Shown: positions 1 to 9,248, numbered from the stretch's first letter. The stretch is DNA of 64,000 nucleotides from Pseudomonas frederiksbergensis (GCF_001952935.1 NZ_CP018319.1:1787501-1851500), one strand, 5' to 3'. The notes: generated by a model not told the origin, from the letters alone. Program-made: numbers and translations.

Positions 1-7
1 GATTCGC

Positions 8-454
8 TTACTTCAGGACAACAGTGCCTTTCATCATCGAGATGTGGCCAGGGAACGAGCAGAAGAAGCCGTACTTCTCGGCAGCATCGAGCTTCGACAC
101 GTCGAAGGTCACCGAGTCGGTTTCCTTGGCGCCGATGATTTTGGTGTGGGCGATGATGCGCGCGTCACCTTCCGGCAGGTAGTTCTTTTCGATGCCTGCT
201 GCCAGGCCCGCGGTGGCGATCGGCTGCATGTCAGCTTCTTTACTCAGCACCCAGTTATGGCCCATGACGTTTTTCGGCAGGTTGCCGGAGTGTTTCAGCT
301 CCACGGTGAACGTCTTGCAGCTCTTGTCGATGCTGATTTCCTTGGTATCGAAGGACATCTGGTCAGTCGAGTCGACAGTGACCTTGCACTCGGCAGCCAT
401 CAATTGGCTGCTGGCCAGTGTCAGCAGGGATACTGCAACAAGTTTGGCAAACAT
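8..454 (-). CDS. azu: Azurin precursor (periplasmic blue copper protein)
   Basis: Small type-1 copper protein that shuttles single electrons in the periplasm, classically with denitrification and c-type cytochromes. The 148-residue product begins with a 20-residue signal peptide ending in LMA before AECKV. In mature numbering the ligands are all visible: His46 in MGHNW, then Cys, His and Met in [11 protein letters not shown]; the Cys3-Cys26 disulfide pair is also present. I chose the ATG at 454 because a GGAGA ribosome site lies at 461-465 and the signal peptide then starts correctly; a longer reading frame to 553 has no such support. An ANR-like box lies upstream at 527-540. The gene is divergent from the LOG gene. 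Confidence 0.97.
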   Translation of the reverse strand: MFAKLVAVSLLTLASSQLMAAECKVTVDSTDQMSFDTKEISIDKSCKTFTVELKHSGNLPKNVMGHNWVLSKEADMQPIATAGLAAGIEKNYLPEGDARIIAHTKIIGAKETDSVTFDVSKLDAAEKYGFFCSFPGHISMMKGTVVLK

Positions 455-526
455 GGTGAATCTCCAAGGCAGGGTTAATAAAAGTGCGAGTGGACAGAAG
501 ACTGCCTGAAAACTTCGCAAGTTCCT

Positions 527-540
527 ATGACCTGAATCAA
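527..540 (-). promoter_or_regulatory. Possible ANR/FNR box upstream of azurin
   Basis: On the minus strand the sequence reads TTGAT-TCAG-GTCAT, 8 of 10 matches to the ANR consensus TTGAT-N4-ATCAA. It lies about 73-86 bases upstream of the azurin start. Azurin of P. aeruginosa is known to be under ANR control, which makes the site plausible. The second half-site is imperfect, so this is an inference. Confidence 0.45.
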
Positions 541-648
541 AAATTGTATACAACTTTCGGGCTATGACACCTATCGAAACAATCTACCAGCCAGACGTCT
601 GGGGCGGCCCTATCATCAGCTCGTCCTCACCCATCTGGAGCGTCAGTC

Positions 649-738
649 ATGTCCCTTAACAGCCTCTTGCGCAGTTTGCTCGCCGCCTACGCCTATGGCG
701 CCAGCGGAACCTGTGAAACACCTGAAAGCGAAGTGTAG
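649..738 (+). CDS. Possible 29-residue small protein
   Basis: A short open frame starts with ATG at 649 after a well-placed GGAG (637-640) and ends with TAG at 738. The product starts MSLNSLLRSLLAAYAYGASG and ends in an acidic tail (CETPESEV), so it would be a short amphipathic or weakly hydrophobic N-terminal helix followed by a soluble tail. It lies 59 bases ahead of the LOG gene on the same strand and could share its transcript as a leader peptide. No family is recognised. It may also be a chance frame. Confidence 0.35.
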   Translation: MSLNSLLRSLLAAYAYGASGTCETPESEV

Positions 739-797
739 ACCTTGGAACGTCGTGTGCCTGCCTTTACTCTGTGGCCATCCTGACCATGGAGTAAGGC

Positions 798-1385
798 ATG
801 TCTTTAGCGTCCGTTTGTGTATTTTGCGGTGCCAGCACTGGCACCAACCCGGCTTATCGTGAAGCGGCTGTCGCCTTGGGGCGAGCATTGGCCGAGCGTA
901 AGCTGACCCTGATTTATGGCGGCGGCGCGGTCGGGCTGATGGGCATCGTCGCCGATGCTGCGCTGGCGGCCGGCGGTGAAGTGATCGGGATCATCCCGCA
1001 AAGCCTCAAGGACAAGGAAATCGGCCACAGCGGCCTGACTCGTCTGGAAGTGGTCGACGGCATGCACGCACGCAAGGCGCGGATGGCCGAACTCAGTGAC
1101 GCCTTTATCGCCCTGCCCGGCGGCCTGGGCACGCTGGAAGAACTGTTCGAAGTCTGGACCTGGGGCCAGCTCGGCTACCACGGAAAACCACTGGGGCTGC
1201 TGGAAGTGAACGGTTTCTATAGCAAATTGACGTCTTTTCTCGATCATATCGTCGGCGAAGGCTTCGTTCGCGAACCGCACCGTGACATGCTGCAAGTGAG
1301 CGAATCGCCGCAAACCCTGCTTGATGAACTCGATGCCTGGCAGCCGACAGTAGTGCCAAAGTGGATCGAGCAAAAACCCAGCTAA
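798..1385 (+). CDS. LOG family nucleoside 5'-monophosphate phosphoribohydrolase (TIGR00730)
   Basis: A 195-residue Rossmann-fold protein of the LOG (lonely guy) family, whose members cleave the N-glycosidic bond of cytokinin riboside or purine nucleoside monophosphates to release free base and ribose 5-phosphate. The family signature PGGLGTLEE is present at about residues 105-113, preceded by an N-terminal VFCGAS nucleotide-binding loop and [10 protein letters not shown]. Length and start are usual for the family. A GGAG sits just before the ATG at 798. In bacteria the role is more likely purine monophosphate turnover than cytokinin hormone synthesis, but the substrate cannot be read from sequence. 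Confidence 0.93.
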   Translation: MSLASVCVFCGASTGTNPAYREAAVALGRALAERKLTLIYGGGAVGLMGIVADAALAAGGEVIGIIPQSLKDKEIGHSGLTRLEVVDGMHARKARMAELSDAFIALPGGLGTLEELFEVWTWGQLGYHGKPLGLLEVNGFYSKLTSFLDHIVGEGFVREPHRDMLQVSESPQTLLDELDAWQPTVVPKWIEQKPS

Positions 1386-1453
1386 CGGCTGGGCATCGAT
1401 ACAGGGCAGAATACGCGCCGCTCAACATCACCTTCGACCCCAGAGGATCGCCC

Positions 1454-1645
1454 ATGGCTAAACCCAATTATTCCTTCGCCAAACGTCAGAGAGACTTGGC
1501 CAAGGAGCAGAAGAAAGAGGAAAAGCTTCAGCGCAAGAAAGCTACAGCTGAAGAAGAAGCCGCCGCACTGAACCCGGATGCAGAAGGTGAAGTGGCCGCA
1601 GAAGACGCTGTTGAAACACCGAAAGATCAGGCGCCCGACGCCTGA
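1454..1645 (+). CDS. Small charged hypothetical protein, 63 residues
   Basis: The product is 63 residues, starting MAKPNYSFAKRQRDLAKEQK. The N-terminal half is very rich in Lys/Arg/Glu and is predicted to form a helix or coiled coil; the C-terminal half is acidic (Glu, Asp, Ala) and probably disordered. I start it at the ATG at 1454 behind AGAGG (1442-1446) rather than at 1361, which would overlap the LOG gene. The same small gene follows the LOG gene in other pseudomonads (PA4924 in PAO1, from memory), so it is likely a real conserved protein. Its function is unknown. Confidence 0.8.
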   Translation: MAKPNYSFAKRQRDLAKEQKKEEKLQRKKATAEEEAAALNPDAEGEVAAEDAVETPKDQAPDA

Positions 1646-1692
1646 GACCCTCAGGGCCCGATGATCTGATCAGGCCCACCGGATCTGTGTCC

Positions 1693-1719
1693 AGGGTCAG
1701 CAGTTCCTTTGCTGACCCT
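1693..1719 (+). terminator. Stem-loop downstream of the 63-residue gene
   Basis: AGGGTCAGC (1693-1701) and GCTGACCCT (1711-1719) form a perfect 9-bp stem with a 9-base loop, 48 bases after the stop codon. There is no T-tract after it, so it is either a weak terminator or an RNA-stabilising hairpin. Confidence 0.5.
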
Positions 1720-1768
1720 CACAGTCCCATCTGAAATGCCCCACCCAGAAATCACCGCACATTCCCTC

Positions 1769-1857
1769 TGTGGGAGCGGGCTTGCTCGCGAAAGCGGCGG
1801 CACATCCAACATCTATGTGAATGACAGACCGCTTTCGCGAGCAAGCCCGCTCCCACA
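1769..1857. repeat. REP/BIME element, head-to-head pair
   Basis: Two inverted copies of the fluorescent-Pseudomonas REP: TGTGGGAGCGGGCTTGCTCG at the left and its complement at 1831-1857, each extended by CGAAAGCGG, around a 33-base centre. It lies between the convergent 63-residue gene and the transglutaminase gene, ending 12 bases from the latter's stop. Confidence 0.9.
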
Positions 1858-1868
1858 TTGGATCTCTA

Positions 1869-2759
1869 TTACTCCAGTGGCATTACGGTGACGCGGACTT
1901 CCGGATCATGGTTGCCGCCACCCAGAATCACCCCACGCAACGGCGATACATCGGAAAAATCCCGGCCCCAGGCCAAGGTGATGTGTTCCAGCGCTGGCTG
2001 CACGTTGTTGGTCGGGTCGAAATCCACCCAACCGAGCACCGGGCAAAACACTGAAACCCAAGCATGTGACGCATCGGCGCCGATCAGTCGCGGCTGGCCC
2101 GGTGGTGGCTGGGTCAGCAGGTAGCCACTGATGTACCGCGCCGCCAACCCACGGGAGCGTACACAGGCGAGCATCAGGTGAGCGAAGTCCTGACAAACAC
2201 CGCGCCGGCGCTCCAGCACTTCTACCAGCGGCGTCGCCACTTGGGTCGCCTCGGCATCGAAGGTGAACTCGCTGAAGATCTTCTCCATCAGCGCCTGAAC
2301 ACCCAACAGTAGCGGCCGACCCGGTGGAAAACAGCTTTCGGAAAACTCGACGAAGTTGCGTTTCAAATGCACGTAGGGCGATTCGAACCGGTAACGACAC
2401 GCTTCCAGCAATTGGGGGGAAAGCGGCTGACTGCTGTAGGTCAACGCGTTGCGGGTTTCTTCCCACGCGGGGGATTGATTGAAATCCAGCGCGGGCCGGG
2501 CCAGCACTTCGACGGTGAGCCGGGCATTGACCAGCAATTCATCATGCGGCCGTTCGAACGCCAATCGGGTCAGCGGATTACCGAACACATCCAGTTCATC
2601 GCGGCGGCTCGTCGGGTCGGGACTGATCTGCAGTTGCTGCTCGGTGCAGCGCTGCCAGGCACACGCCCGCGGCCACAGGTGCGCAAGCTGCTGGGCCAGA
2701 GAGACCGGGCTGTCATAGTGATAATGGGTGTCGTGGAGAATCTGGTAATGGGCGCTCAT
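1869..2759 (-). CDS. Transglutaminase-like cysteine protease family protein
   Basis: A 296-residue protein with the bacterial transglutaminase N-terminal beta domain (residues 1-100) and the transglutaminase core. The papain-like triad is visible: Cys189 in GVCQDF, His232 in SHAWV and Asp246/248 in DFDPTN. Such proteins (COG1305) either hydrolyse peptide or isopeptide bonds or transfer acyl groups. It is the last gene of a three-gene minus-strand operon; its ATG overlaps the stop of the ATP-grasp/alpha-E gene by one base (TGATG), which suggests translational coupling. With its neighbours it belongs to a predicted peptide-ligation and processing system. There is no signal peptide, so it should act in the cytoplasm. 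Substrate unknown. Confidence 0.92.
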   Translation of the reverse strand: MSAHYQILHDTHYHYDSPVSLAQQLAHLWPRACAWQRCTEQQLQISPDPTSRRDELDVFGNPLTRLAFERPHDELLVNARLTVEVLARPALDFNQSPAWEETRNALTYSSQPLSPQLLEACRYRFESPYVHLKRNFVEFSESCFPPGRPLLLGVQALMEKIFSEFTFDAEATQVATPLVEVLERRRGVCQDFAHLMLACVRSRGLAARYISGYLLTQPPPGQPRLIGADASHAWVSVFCPVLGWVDFDPTNNVQPALEHITLAWGRDFSDVSPLRGVILGGGNHDPEVRVTVMPLE

Positions 2760-5245
2760 CAGACGGACACCGTACGCTGGCTGACGTCATCGACGTGGGC
2801 GAAATGGCGCAACGCCAGACGATCCGACACTTGTCCGCTGGCGTCGGCGATCTCTTGTAACAGGTCGGCCAGCCCCTCGATGGCTGCCCGCACGCTGGCT
2901 TCGCCGAACAGCGAGTTCTCCAGGCATCCCAGATCGAACTGTGCCAGTCGTTCCACCAACTGCGGCAACCCCACTTCGCGAGGCACGCCGAAGTCGTCAT
3001 TCAAGCGTTTCAAGGTACGAGTCACCAGTTTCAACTGAAACAGCACGGCATGAGGGTTCTGCTCGTCGAGCAGCAACAGGTCAAGCACCGGGATCAGTTG
3101 CGCCACCGCCAGATACCGCGAACGGTAGGTGATGCTGCTGTTGCCCAGCTCCAGCAGCCACTCCAGTCCGGCCTGATCGTAAGCACCGGCACCGCGCAGA
3201 AATGCCGCCAGGCTGGCGCTGAGAAATTGCAGGCGTTCGATCCGGCGGCCGATCATCAGGAAGCGCCAGCCTTCGTCCCGGGTCATGTCGTCGAGGGCAA
3301 AACCGGATAACGCCGCCAGGGACATCACCAAACGGTTGAGGAAATCCAGCAACTCGCCGAAATCCGGCGCTTCGGCTTCCAGCTCCAGGGCCTCGCGCTG
3401 CAGCTCCACCAGCGCTTGCCAGTTTTCCCGTGAGAGCTTGCCGCGAACCTGCGAGGCCGCCCACTGCAAACGCTGCAGGTTGGAGCGCAGGCTGAACGAC
3501 CAGTCATCGCCGAGCAATGCCGCCAGCAAACGCTCCGGCAACTCGCCTTCATCGGGCAACAACATCAACCGTTCGCCCAGATCGACCGCCGCCTCAAGGG
3601 CTTGAGGGTCATCGCCATCGACATACCGCGCCAGCATGATTCGCAGCAGCCGCGCGCTGTCATCACAGCGTTCGCAATAACGGCCGAACCAGAACAGGTT
3701 TTCCACAACCCGGGAAGGCAGATACGGATCCCGTCGCACCAAATCGTGTACGCCGATTGTGCGCTGGGTTTTCCATTGCTCACCGCTCGGCGGGCGATCG
3801 CCCAACACCCAGGTGTCCTTGCTCGCGCCACCGCGTTGCATCGACACCACTTCGGCGTCAGCCTCGGCGGCAACCCGGGTAAGGCCGCCGGGCAAAACCC
3901 GATAGCCCTCACGGCTGGCCACTGCGTACACGCGCATGCCAATGGCTCGAGGTTGCAGATGACCGTCTTCAGCCTGCCAGATCGGCGCTTGAGAGAGCTG
4001 AGCCAATTCTTGCGCGACATAGGCGTAAGGCCGGGCCTGCATGCGCTCAGCCAGCTCCTGACGCTGTTTTTCACTCAAATCGCGGCCAAAAACCGGAGTA
4101 AAGCTCTGCGACGGAAAAGCCGGTTTGATCAACAACTCCGGCAATTTTTCCAGGGCCTGGGCCAGCACCGGCGCTTCACCGCACCACCAGGTGGCGATGG
4201 AGGGCAGGATCAATTCTTCGCCGAACAGGAATTGATTGATCCTCGGCAGAAAGCCCAACAACCCCGGCGACTCCAGCACACCGCTGCCGAGGGCGTTGGC
4301 CACCAGCACCCGCCCGCGGCGTACCGCTTCCAGCAATCCCGGCACGCCAAGGGCCGAGTCAGTGCGCAGCTCCAGCGGATCGCAGAAGTCATCGTCGAGT
4401 CGCCGCATGATCGCGTGAACCCGGCGCAATCCGCTCAAGGTTTTCAGGTAGACCGTGGCATCCCGGACGGTCAGGTCGCCGCCCTCTACCAGCGGATAAC
4501 CGAGCTGGCGCGCCAGATAGAGGTGCTCGAAATAGCTTTCGTTGAAACGTCCCGGCGTCAGCAGCACGATCAGCGGCGCTTCGTCATCACTGGGCGCCTG
4601 ACGGGCCAGGGTTTCCTGAAGCGTGCGAAAGAACCCGGCCAGGTGCTGCACTTTCAGGTCGCGGTACAGCTCGGGAAAGGCCCGGGACACGATGGTGCGG
4701 TTTTCCAGCGCATAACCGGCACCGGATGGCGCTTGCGTCCGATCCGCCGTGACCCACCAGCGGCCGTCAGGCGTACGCGCCAGATCCACGGCGTACAGAT
4801 GCAGAAAAGCCCCGTCGGGGGGCGTAATGCCCTGACAGGGCCAGAGGAAATTGTTGTGACCGAAGACCAGTTCAGCAGGCAGCAGACCCTCAGCGATCAG
4901 TCGTTGCGGGCCGTACAAATCTGCCAGCACAGCATTGAGCAAGCGTGCCCGCTGGGCGATTCCGGCCGATAACTGTTGCCATTCATCAGCCGCAATCACG
5001 TGCGGCAGCAGATCGAGTTCCCAAGGTCGATCCGCCCCCTTGGGATCGGCGTAGACGTTATAGGTCACGCCGTTTTCCTGGATCTGCCGAGTCAGCAGCG
5101 CCTGACGCTGCACCAATTGTGTTGGCGTGCTGCGCTGCAATTGATCGAACAACCGGCGCCAATGCGGGCGCACCGCGCCGCTGTCGTCGAGCAGTTCGTG
5201 ATAAGTGCCCGCCGTCAGCGGGTAGCGGTCAAGCAGGTCAGGCAT
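2759..5245 (-). CDS. Circularly permuted ATP-grasp / alpha-E fusion protein
   Basis: An 828-residue fusion. Residues about 1-490 match the circularly permuted type-2 ATP-grasp family (COG2308, DUF404/DUF407), with GHNNFLWPC, TPGRFNES and LIKPAFPSQS-type motifs; residues about 505-820 match the all-helical alpha-E domain (COG2307, DUF403), starting at LPSRVVENLFWFGRYCERCD. In many genomes these are two adjacent genes. ATP-grasp enzymes of this group are predicted to join amino acids or peptides by amide bonds using ATP; alpha-E has no known activity. It is the middle gene of the operon, 88 bases after the DUF2126 gene. Described computationally (amidoligase surveys), without a known product to my knowledge. 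Confidence 0.93.
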   Translation of the reverse strand: MPDLLDRYPLTAGTYHELLDDSGAVRPHWRRLFDQLQRSTPTQLVQRQALLTRQIQENGVTYNVYADPKGADRPWELDLLPHVIAADEWQQLSAGIAQRARLLNAVLADLYGPQRLIAEGLLPAELVFGHNNFLWPCQGITPPDGAFLHLYAVDLARTPDGRWWVTADRTQAPSGAGYALENRTIVSRAFPELYRDLKVQHLAGFFRTLQETLARQAPSDDEAPLIVLLTPGRFNESYFEHLYLARQLGYPLVEGGDLTVRDATVYLKTLSGLRRVHAIMRRLDDDFCDPLELRTDSALGVPGLLEAVRRGRVLVANALGSGVLESPGLLGFLPRINQFLFGEELILPSIATWWCGEAPVLAQALEKLPELLIKPAFPSQSFTPVFGRDLSEKQRQELAERMQARPYAYVAQELAQLSQAPIWQAEDGHLQPRAIGMRVYAVASREGYRVLPGGLTRVAAEADAEVVSMQRGGASKDTWVLGDRPPSGEQWKTQRTIGVHDLVRRDPYLPSRVVENLFWFGRYCERCDDSARLLRIMLARYVDGDDPQALEAAVDLGERLMLLPDEGELPERLLAALLGDDWSFSLRSNLQRLQWAASQVRGKLSRENWQALVELQREALELEAEAPDFGELLDFLNRLVMSLAALSGFALDDMTRDEGWRFLMIGRRIERLQFLSASLAAFLRGAGAYDQAGLEWLLELGNSSITYRSRYLAVAQLIPVLDLLLLDEQNPHAVLFQLKLVTRTLKRLNDDFGVPREVGLPQLVERLAQFDLGCLENSLFGEASVRAAIEGLADLLQEIADASGQVSDRLALRHFAHVDDVSQRTVSV

Positions 5246-5333
5246 GGAAAGCTCGGCAGACAGCTAGGAACGGTCAGACTAACGCAGGCTCATGACGCCC
5301 GGATATACGAAAAATCCGAGCGTCGCGTACGGT

Positions 5334-8300
5334 TTAGAAACGTCGTAAATCGAGAGTCATCGGTAGCTCGTCGTTAATTTCCATATTGGGTATAGGAAGT
5401 TTCCCCGGCGTATGTCCGATGCGGAAAAAACGCGCCATTCGACGGCTCTCCGCCTCATTGGCGTTCACCGGCAAGCTGTCGTAGTTGCGCCCGCCCGGAT
5501 GGGCAACGTGGTACTGACAACCACCCAGCGAGCGCTGCATCCAGGTGTCGAGCAGGTCGAACACCAACGGCGCATGGACCGGGATAGTCGGTTGCAGGCA
5601 GTTGGCCGGTTGCCAGGCGCGAAAACGCACCCCAGCGACAAACTCGCCGACCCGCCCGGTGGGTTGCAATGGCACCGGAATGCCATTGCAGGTCAGCACG
5701 TAACGCTGTGGTGGCAGGCCCGTGAGCTTGACCTGCAAGCGTTCCAGCGACGAATCCACATAACGCACCGTGCCGCCGACCGCGCCCTCTTCGCCCAGCA
5801 CATGCCAGGGCTCCAGCGCTTGACGTAATTCCAGTTCGATCCCGCTGACCGCGTAATCGCCGACCTTGGGAAAACGAAACTCAAGATGCGCCGCAAACCA
5901 CTCGGCGCGCACCGGATAACCGGCGGCATTGAGGTCGACGATGACGTCGGCGAAATCCTGTTCGATAAAGTGGGGCAACAGGAATCGATCGTGCAGCTCC
6001 GTGCCCCAGCGTGCCAGTTTCGGCGGTGCATAAGGTTCGCGCCAGAATCGAGCCACCAGCGCCCGCAGCAACAACTGTTGTGCCAGGCTCATGCGCGCAT
6101 GGGGCGGCATCTCAAAGGCGCGTAATTCGAGCAACCCCAGGCGTCCCGTCGCGCCATCCGGTGAATAAAGCTTGTCGATGCAGAACTCGGCGCGGTGTGT
6201 GTTGCCGGTCACGTCGATCAGCAGGTTGCGCAGCAGCCGATCCACCCGCCACGGCGCGCACTCCTCACCCGGCTCAGGCATCTGGGCAAAGGCGATTTCC
6301 AATTCATACAGCGCATCATTACGCGCTTCATCAACCCGTGGTGCCTGGGACGTCGGGCCGATGAATAATCCGGAAAACAGGTAGGACAAGGACGGGTGGT
6401 TATGCCAGTAGCTGATCAGGCTGCGCAGCAGATCGGGGCGGCGTAGAAACGGTGAGTCAGCCGGTGTCGCGCCACCCAGTACGAAATGGTTACCGCCGCC
6501 GGTGCCGGTGTGCCGGCCGTCGATCATGAATTTCTCGGTGGTCAGTCGGGTCTGGCGCGCTTCTTCGTACAGAAATTCGGTGCGCTCGACCAGTTCATCC
6601 CATGTGGCGGACGGCTGCACGTTGACCTCGATCACACCCGGATCGGGGGTGATCCGGAAGTTGCTCAGGCGCGGATCGCTCGGCGGTTCATAGCCTTCCA
6701 GCAACACCGGGCAATGCAATTCCTCGGCGGTGGCTTCGATGGCGCTGACCAGTTCCAGATAATCCTCGACCCGCTCCAGCGGCGGCATGAACAGGTACAA
6801 CCGGCCTTCTCGCGCCTCCGCGCAGAACGCGGTGCGGGTCAGCCAATCGGCGGATTCGTCGATCTTTGGCGTGCGTTCATCAGCCACCGCAGGCTCGCCT
6901 TGGCGCTGAAGTTGCGCAGTGTCGGGCAGTGCAGGGAAATCCTGATTCGGGTCCACAGGATGAATGAACGGGTATTCCGCCGCTTTCACCCAAGGCTGCG
7001 AGCCGAGCGGCAAGCGATAGCCCAGCGGCGAATCCCCCGGCACCAGTCGGCAATGCTCATCGCGCAGATACCAGCGGCCGCTTTGCCACTGATCACCCTT
7101 GGCGGTGCGCGCCAGCGGCAGGACCTGGCCGATGACCTTGTCCAGGCCCTGGCTGAAGACTTTGCGCAGGCGCGCCCGCTCCAGCGGCTCTTCCAGACGC
7201 GAGTCTTCGGCGCTGACGTTCTGCGGCAAAGTGCCTTCGCGCCAGAGGTAATAGAAATTGTCTTCGTAGGCTGGAAACACAAAACGTGTCGGAATTTTCA
7301 GACGCTCAGCGACACTCGCCAGAAAACGCCCGGCCAACTCGCCATCGGCACCGTAGCCTTGCTGCTCATCGGCAATCAGCGCGCTGTTGCGCCAGATCGG
7401 TACATTGTCGCGGCGCCAGTAGCAGTTCAGCGACCAGCGCGGCAATTGCTCGCCGGGGTACCACTTGCCCTGGCCGAAATGCACCAGACCATTGGGCGCG
7501 TAGTGCTTGCGCATGCGCTGGAACAGTTCGGCGGACAGACGCCGCTTGTCTGGCCCCAGTGCCGCCGTGTTCCACTCGGCGCCGTCTGGATCGTCGATGG
7601 AAACAAACGTCGGTTCGCCGCCCATGGTCAGGCGTACGTCACCTTCCAGCAGGTCTGCATCGATCTGCCGTCCCAACGCCTGGATCGCCAGCCACTGGTC
7701 TTCGGTGTAGGGCTTTGTTACCCGTGGTGCTTCCCAAATCCGTTCCACCGACATTTCGTGAGTGAATTCGCACTCGCACGGTTCAACCAAGCCACTGATT
7801 GGTGCCGCAGAGCCCGGATCGGGACTACAGGCCAACGGAATGTGTCCTTCCCCGGCAAACAGCCCTGACGTCGCGTCCAGGCCGATCCAGCCAGCACCGG
7901 GCAAATAGACTTCACACCAGGCATGCAGGTCGGTGAAGTCCACGTCAGTGCCCGACGGGCCGTCGAGGCTTTTGACGTCGGCGGTCAGTTGAATCAGGTA
8001 GCCGGAGACGAAACGCGCCGCCAGGCCGAGGTTGCGCAACAGCTGCACCAGCAACCACGCCGAGTCGCGGCAGGAACCAGAGGCATGTTCGAGGGTATGT
8101 TCGGGCGTTTGCACGCCCGGCTCCATGCGGATCAGGTAGCCAATGTCCTCGCTCAAGCGCTGATTAAGTGCGACCAGAAAATCCACACTGGGCAGCGGCG
8201 TTCGGTCGATGCCATCCAGATACGCCTTGAATTTCGGCGTCAGGGGCAAGGTTTCCAGATACGGCGCCAGCTCCTTGCGCTCATCCGCGGCGTAGGCAAA

Positions 8301-8609
8301 AGGAATCTTTTCCGCGTAGGGCTCGAGGAAGAAGTCGAACGGATTGAAGACTGCCATCTCCGCCAGCAGATCGACTTCAATGCGCAGCTCTTGGGTTTTC
8401 TCCGGGAACACCAACCGCGCTAGGTAATTGCCCTGGGGGTCCTGCTGCCAGTTAATGAAGTGCTGCTCGGGAGAGACTTTCAGCGCATAGGACAATATCC
8501 GCGTGCGGCTGTGGGCAGCCGGGCGCAAGCGAACGATCTGCGGACCGAGTTCGACGGCGCGGTCGTATCGGTAATGCGTGACGTGATGCAATGCGACATG
8601 AATCGACAC
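5334..8609 (-). CDS. Transglutaminase / DUF2126 putative amidoligase fusion
   Basis: A 1091-residue protein. The N-terminal 290 residues form a transglutaminase-like module with Cys180 (GSCRDSAW), His229 (DLHAW) and Asp245 (GLDATSG). The rest is DUF2126 (COG4196, Pfam: putative amidoligase), with RLTMGGEPTFVS near 330, FGQGKWYPGEQ and the GGGNHF motif resembling glutamine-synthetase-type ligases. The start is a GTG at 8609 with a strong AGGAGG six bases upstream (8616-8621). It leads the operon with the ATP-grasp/alpha-E and second transglutaminase genes. Two ligase folds and two transglutaminases in one operon suggest synthesis and trimming of a peptide or protein tag; the product is unknown. 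Confidence 0.93.
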   Translation of the reverse strand: MSIHVALHHVTHYRYDRAVELGPQIVRLRPAAHSRTRILSYALKVSPEQHFINWQQDPQGNYLARLVFPEKTQELRIEVDLLAEMAVFNPFDFFLEPYAEKIPFAYAADERKELAPYLETLPLTPKFKAYLDGIDRTPLPSVDFLVALNQRLSEDIGYLIRMEPGVQTPEHTLEHASGSCRDSAWLLVQLLRNLGLAARFVSGYLIQLTADVKSLDGPSGTDVDFTDLHAWCEVYLPGAGWIGLDATSGLFAGEGHIPLACSPDPGSAAPISGLVEPCECEFTHEMSVERIWEAPRVTKPYTEDQWLAIQALGRQIDADLLEGDVRLTMGGEPTFVSIDDPDGAEWNTAALGPDKRRLSAELFQRMRKHYAPNGLVHFGQGKWYPGEQLPRWSLNCYWRRDNVPIWRNSALIADEQQGYGADGELAGRFLASVAERLKIPTRFVFPAYEDNFYYLWREGTLPQNVSAEDSRLEEPLERARLRKVFSQGLDKVIGQVLPLARTAKGDQWQSGRWYLRDEHCRLVPGDSPLGYRLPLGSQPWVKAAEYPFIHPVDPNQDFPALPDTAQLQRQGEPAVADERTPKIDESADWLTRTAFCAEAREGRLYLFMPPLERVEDYLELVSAIEATAEELHCPVLLEGYEPPSDPRLSNFRITPDPGVIEVNVQPSATWDELVERTEFLYEEARQTRLTTEKFMIDGRHTGTGGGNHFVLGGATPADSPFLRRPDLLRSLISYWHNHPSLSYLFSGLFIGPTSQAPRVDEARNDALYELEIAFAQMPEPGEECAPWRVDRLLRNLLIDVTGNTHRAEFCIDKLYSPDGATGRLGLLELRAFEMPPHARMSLAQQLLLRALVARFWREPYAPPKLARWGTELHDRFLLPHFIEQDFADVIVDLNAAGYPVRAEWFAAHLEFRFPKVGDYAVSGIELELRQALEPWHVLGEEGAVGGTVRYVDSSLERLQVKLTGLPPQRYVLTCNGIPVPLQPTGRVGEFVAGVRFRAWQPANCLQPTIPVHAPLVFDLLDTWMQRSLGGCQYHVAHPGGRNYDSLPVNANEAESRRMARFFRIGHTPGKLPIPNMEINDELPMTLDLRRF

Positions 8610-8798
8610 GGCGTGCCTCCTGCGAGCCTGGACGTTATCGAAAGCGGCGCAAGACTTATGCCAGAGCGGCGGTCATTGCGCTTTATCAACAGACCCGGTG
8701 CAGTACAGCACCAAAACGGCGCCGCAGCTGCGGTTATAGTGCGAGGGCTGCACATATTTGTGGCGCACGTGTGAGGCGCGGGTGCTGAATCTATCCAA

Positions 8799-9248
8799 CT
8801 AACGGGCTTTGTGCTTTGCAATAAAAGCTTGGCGCAAGTGACGTACTTCAAGCAGCTTCTGGCGCATCTCGCGGTGACGTTTGCTGTTGAGCAGCAATAG
8901 CGCCAGCAGTGGGAACAGCAACGTCACAGCATAAACCAGGGGATGCACCTCATATGCAATGGTAGGCAATACCCCAAGAAAACAAAGGGCCAGGAGCACA
9001 ACCAGAGGCCGCACCCATTGCGGGCGACCGCGCGCGACCATGAAATGGCAGTGCACGACGATGAGGGTCAGCGCGATCCCCCCGAAAAAAGAGTACTTGG
9101 CGTTGTCAGCCAACGGAAGGTTTCGAAAATAGCTTTCGAAAAACAAAGGCACCGCAAAGACCAGGGTAAAAATTGACGCGAATATTGCCCCAATGAAGAC
9201 CGGGAAATACTTCGATAGAAAATGGCGAATGCTGGGCAGCTCATTCAT
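8799..9248 (-). CDS. Small multi-pass membrane protein, possible immunity partner
   Basis: A 149-residue protein with about four hydrophobic segments (roughly residues 14-36, 50-70, 78-100 and 103-122) and a basic C-terminal tail rich in Lys/Arg/His. No family is recognised. Its ATG overlaps the stop of the upstream 306-residue gene by four bases (ATGA), so the two are translated together. A small polytopic protein encoded directly after a protein with hydrophobic hairpins is the layout of pore-forming toxin/immunity pairs, but this is inference from layout only; it could equally be a subunit of a two-protein membrane complex. Confidence 0.75.
   Translation of the reverse strand: MNELPSIRHFLSKYFPVFIGAIFASIFTLVFAVPLFFESYFRNLPLADNAKYSFFGGIALTLIVVHCHFMVARGRPQWVRPLVVLLALCFLGVLPTIAYEVHPLVYAVTLLFPLLALLLLNSKRHREMRQKLLEVRHLRQAFIAKHKAR

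Noticed and set aside
3602..4972. 456-codon plus-strand frame antisense to the ATP-grasp/alpha-E gene
   Set aside because: His/Arg/Gln-rich product typical of an antisense shadow; the minus-strand protein is a clear family member.
6486..7868. 460-codon plus-strand frame inside the DUF2126 gene
   Set aside because: Antisense shadow; the minus-strand frame carries the transglutaminase and amidoligase motifs.
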